From: Amoebidium appalachense
Lineage: Eukaryota > Ichthyosporea
Direction: 5' to 3'
DNA: 64,000 nucleotides
Assembly: GCA_963693365.1 (NCBI GenBank)
Contig: CAVNZM010000001.1
Location: 3,162,001 to 3,226,000 of the forward strand
Shown: positions 54,416-64,000 of the stretch, piece after piece
Layout: each line of letters opens with the position of its first letter
Position numbering within the stretch: the first letter of the stretch is position 1
Made by a program: the position numbers and the translations under genes
The notes under the pieces: generated by a model
What the model was told of the DNA's origin: nothing
Database searches by the model: none
What the model saw: only the letters and a program-made list of their open reading frames with translations

Positions 54416-55004
54416 CCTTGTCCCCTCCCGGCCCCCCTAGCTCCCCACCTCCCCTCCCTCCCCCTCTGAGACTCCCCCTGATGATCAAACCCCCCGTCGA
54501 TCTCCATTACTAATGAAATGTTCGGCAATCCAAGTGTAAATCCAAGATCTAGAAATACATGTACAGCTGCCTCAAAAAATAGCTACTGTTTGCAACAGTA
54601 GCAAGGGAAACTTTCACTCGGCCAGTCTTAGAGTCGATTGCATCATCAAGCTAATTGACGGGACGCACGGTCAGACTTTGCAAGAAAAAGTTTCAATTTG
54701 CTGAGCTTGGAGGGGGGAGGGGGGGGGGGGAGGGGGGGGGGGGGAGGGGGGGCCTACCCCTTCAGTCAACTTGTAACCTTGGGAAGTTCAGAGAAGCATG
54801 GAGGGCCCGTGGCAGAGCGACCTCGGCCATGGCCACATGTGTGTTCGTGTGTGTGTGTGTGCGTGCGTGCGTGTGCATGTGTGTGAGAGTAAGTGAGTGT
54901 GCCTGTGTGCCTGTGTGTGTGTGGATGTGTGTTTCCGAATGTTTTTTGGGGGGGATGAAACTGTGTGTGTGTGTGTGTGTGTCCATGTGTATGTGTGTGT
55001 GTGT

Positions 55005-55050
<46 letters not shown>

Positions 55051-55318
55051 GTGTTCAGTCGGGGGGACCTAGGGGGCGAGTGGGAGGGGAGTGGGGAGGG
55101 CAGGGCCCGGGACCAGGTGAAGTGAGAGACGGAACACCTTCCATGCTGCCCATAATCCAATTAGCCGCAGAGAAAAGTGAATCATAGGACCCAACCACGT
55201 CGGCTGGGCCCTATACATATCTTCATCCCCTCCCGGACCCCCCCCCCTCCCCCCCCCCCCCCCCCCCCTCCCCCCCCCTCTCCCCCCAAAGAAATCCCTC
55301 ATTTTCTGGCTACCGGGC

Positions 55319-55383
<65 letters not shown>

Positions 55384-55446
55384 ACATAGCTGAGTTATCG
55401 CCTCCGATTCAGACACAACACAATGCCGTGCACATATTTTCAATCA

Positions 55447-55512
<66 letters not shown>

Positions 55513-55578
55513 CATAGCTGAGTTATCGCCTCCGATTCAGACACAACACAATGCCGTGCACATATTTTCAATCACTGA
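55319..55578. repeat. Two tandem copies of a 128-bp unit containing (AT)n
   Basis: (AT)n at about 55319-55381 and 55449-55510 are each followed by the same 68-bp segment beginning TTTACATAGCTGAGTTATCG and ending TTTTCAATCACTGA. The period is 128 bp. Confidence 0.93.
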
Positions 55579-55792
55579 AATCCCCTGGCACGCCTAAAAC
55601 TGTACGAATAATTATAATACTAATGAGAATTCATCAGGTTGGTGGATTTATGAGATAGGGCTTCCAAACCCTACGCACAATGCCTTGAAAAATTTTGGAC
55701 ACTGACAAGATGATATTGCCCCGAACACAAGGGGTTCACTACAGGTGAACCATGTGCACATACGATTTGTCACGGTACTGTGTCTGTCCGTG

Positions 55793-55794
<2 letters not shown>

Positions 55795-55830
<36 letters not shown>

Positions 55831-55908
55831 TGTGTGTTGTGTGTGTGTGTGTGTGCGTGCGTGTGCGTGAGAGAGAGAGAGAGAGATTCTGTGTGTGTGT
55901 GTGTGTGT

Positions 55909-55957
<49 letters not shown>

Positions 55958-55960
55958 TTA

Positions 55961-56033
<73 letters not shown>
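55795..56033. repeat. Compound (TG)n arrays
   Basis: Three TG arrays separated by GA and TTACAG spacers. Confidence 0.95.
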
Positions 56034-56034
<1 letters not shown>

Positions 56035-56059
56035 CAGACAGAAGGAGAAAGGGGGGGGG

Positions 56060-56102
56060 GAAGAGGGAGGGAGGGAGGGAGAGAGCGGGGGGGGGGGGGG
56101 GT

Positions 56103-56138
<36 letters not shown>

Positions 56139-56450
56139 GCGGAAGGGAGAAGAGAGGGAGGGAGGGAGCGTTTAGAGAGGGAGCACCGTGTATTGAATAG
56201 ATAATGGAGGGGGCGAAGGAGGGAGGGAGGAGGAGAACCTCAGAGAGACCGTCTGAGGGAAGGAGGGAGGGAGGGGAGGGCGGGAGGGAGGGAGGGAGGG
56301 AGGGAGGGAGGGATGGATGGATGGAGGGATCGGAAGGAGGGAGGGAGGGAGGGAGGGAGAGAGGGAAGGAGGGAGGGAAGAAGGGGATAAGGAGGGAGGG
56401 AGACTATCCGGAGGGAAGGAAGGAGGGAGGGAGGGAGGCGGGAGGGAAGG
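56060..56450. repeat. (GGGA)n / (GGA)n minisatellite-like tract
   Basis: Tandem GGGA units with GATG and GAGA variants make up a purine-only strand of nearly 400 bases. Confidence 0.93.
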
Positions 56451-57268
56451 CAACTTTTACGGACGCTGAGTCGCTGACTTGTGTTTCAGGGTTGGAAAGG
56501 CTTTGTAGTTGTCTCACACCCCGTCCATCGGTCCCCACGGACCATTTTTATCGCGAATTCGAAATTCCCAGGCAACACTGGTTACATGTCCAGTAATCAG
56601 CGCGCGCGTGCTTGCCCATATTCATTTATTCACGTTGGAGGATTGACAGCAGGCCTAATAAAATCATCAGAGGAAGCTGGAGGAAACAAACCCACACCAG
56701 ATTTATCTTTCAGTGGTTACTGTAACATCTTTCTTTTGTTTTTGTATACTTCAGCGACTGTTCTAAAAATATCAAAAAAGCCCCGCCCATCTGTTTTGAA
56801 AGCCAATCGCTGGTTGGGTGAATCGTCATTCGGTATGTAAACAAGTAGAGGGAAAGGATTCTAATTGGATAAGTGGATAGGAGTCCATTCCACTGATAAG
56901 TTAGTCCAACCATTGCACACTTCGGGGCATGCACCCACATTCCAAAACTTTTGCGGCTGTCATATAAAGCCAGTAAGCCTCTTCTCGCTGGGGCTAGGCA
57001 CACAGGCAGGTGTGTGTGTCCTTCCACCACCTGTATATAAGGTTTTTGTTAGCCAAACAGTGAAATATACAAACTTAGCAACTGCTTCATGTTTGCATTG
57101 TCCATCACACACCTACACACATGCATTTTAAGTAGATCTCGTTTCACCCGTGCTCGTGTCAAATATATATCCGTTTTCCTGTTTCCAGGTGTGCGTTGTG
57201 TAACTTACTTTGGCACAACTCACACCCGTATACCGCAACCATTTTAACGGGAATATATATTTTGAAAC

Positions 57269-63415
<6,147 letters not shown>

Positions 63416-64000
63416 GTAAGTTGTCCATTGCTAAATAAATTTTTCCGTATCCTATCTTTCTTTCTCTCCTCCTCCTTTTCCCCCCCGGCTCTTCCTCCCT
63501 TTCCTCCCGGGCTCTTTCCTTCTGTCTTTCGGAAACCCCGTGATGTATGCTAACTCGGCTCTGTTTTGAGGTACCCTTCATTTTTCCGCCCCCCCCCCCC
63601 CCCCCCCCCCCCCTTCCCCTCCCCCCTAACCCCCCAGCTTCCCCCATTCCCCTCGCACTATTTTCTATGAGGGTGGTCATGTAGCCTGTGGCTGCGCGTT
63701 GCCTTCATATCAACTGATCAATAAATCCCAGTCAAGAGAAAAAAGTTTTTCACCCTTCAGTCTATGCAGCGATTTCTTTGCAAGTGAGTAAGGAATCCGG
63801 GGGGGGGGGGGGGGGGGGGTAGGAGGAACAGGGGATTGTAGCTTTACAAATCACATCTATTAGAACTACCCATCTCAGTTGACCAGCTTGAACCTGAAAC
63901 GGTACGGTAACAAGCACACAGCCCATTCAACAATTCAAACTTAGCAGCCTGGAAATTGCAAAGGTGGGGGTTCTACTCACATATCCCCCTTAACCTGCAG
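63416..64000. other. Intron 10 of the G8 gene, reaching the acceptor at the window end
   Basis: A GTAAGT donor at 63416 opens this intron. It holds a C-run (63588-63613) and a G-run (63800-63819). The final bases CTTAACCTGCAG form an acceptor that ends exactly at 64000, so the next exon starts at the first base outside the window. Codon completion requires it to start with T or C, giving Tyr. Confidence 0.85.

Overview
This is a eukaryotic nuclear window with seven protein genes. Their GT-AG introns and the spaces between them are packed with simple sequence: long (TG)n/(CA)n, (GA)n/(CT)n and uninterrupted G, C, T and A homopolymers. The gene families are a CENP-C kinetochore protein, the nuclear exportin CAS/Cse1, beta-tubulin, an ML lipid-binding protein and a CEMIP/TMEM2-type G8 protein. 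They fit an opisthokont relative or another protist with intron-rich genes; the sequence alone does not fix the lineage. No rRNA, tRNA, CRISPR or bacterial operon structure was seen.

Layout. 1-1698 is simple repeat. 1699-3348 (+) holds the last two exons of a secreted ML-domain protein. 3857-4324 is a compact MITE flanked by TA. 5411-16906 (-) is a CENP-C/Mif2 homologue, shown by a CENP-C motif exon and a C-terminal cupin spread over three exons. 17000-18870 is a repeat-poor divergent promoter interval. 19215-36730 (+) is a complete exportin-2 gene: 27 coding exons whose phases all agree, giving 973 residues. 37633-42615 (-) is an unassigned charged, proline-rich protein. 44480-45422 (+) is an intronless gene with a WH-motif N-terminal domain and a SUMO-like C-terminus, broken by one apparent frameshift. 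47617-52293 (+) is a complete seven-exon beta-tubulin gene (447 residues). 57269 to the window end (+) is the 5' part of a CEMIP/TMEM2-like gene, and the last bases of the window are its next splice acceptor.

How the genes relate. CENP-C and exportin-2 are head to head and could share a promoter. Exportin-2 and the charged protein are tail to tail. CENP-C and tubulin both serve mitosis, but nothing shows co-regulation.

Main unusual signals. (1) Homopolymer and dinucleotide tracts sit on splice sites: (GT)n starts at donors, (CA)n runs into acceptors, and C(n) or C(n)A(n) tracts start 6-16 nt inside at least nine introns. (2) T-runs abut G-runs only in the order 5'-T(n)G(n)-3' (equivalently C(n)A(n)), and at least two dispersed repeat families end in such a C(n)A(n) tail. 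(3) One-base frameshifts occur in two otherwise good genes, one of them inside a G8 homopolymer.
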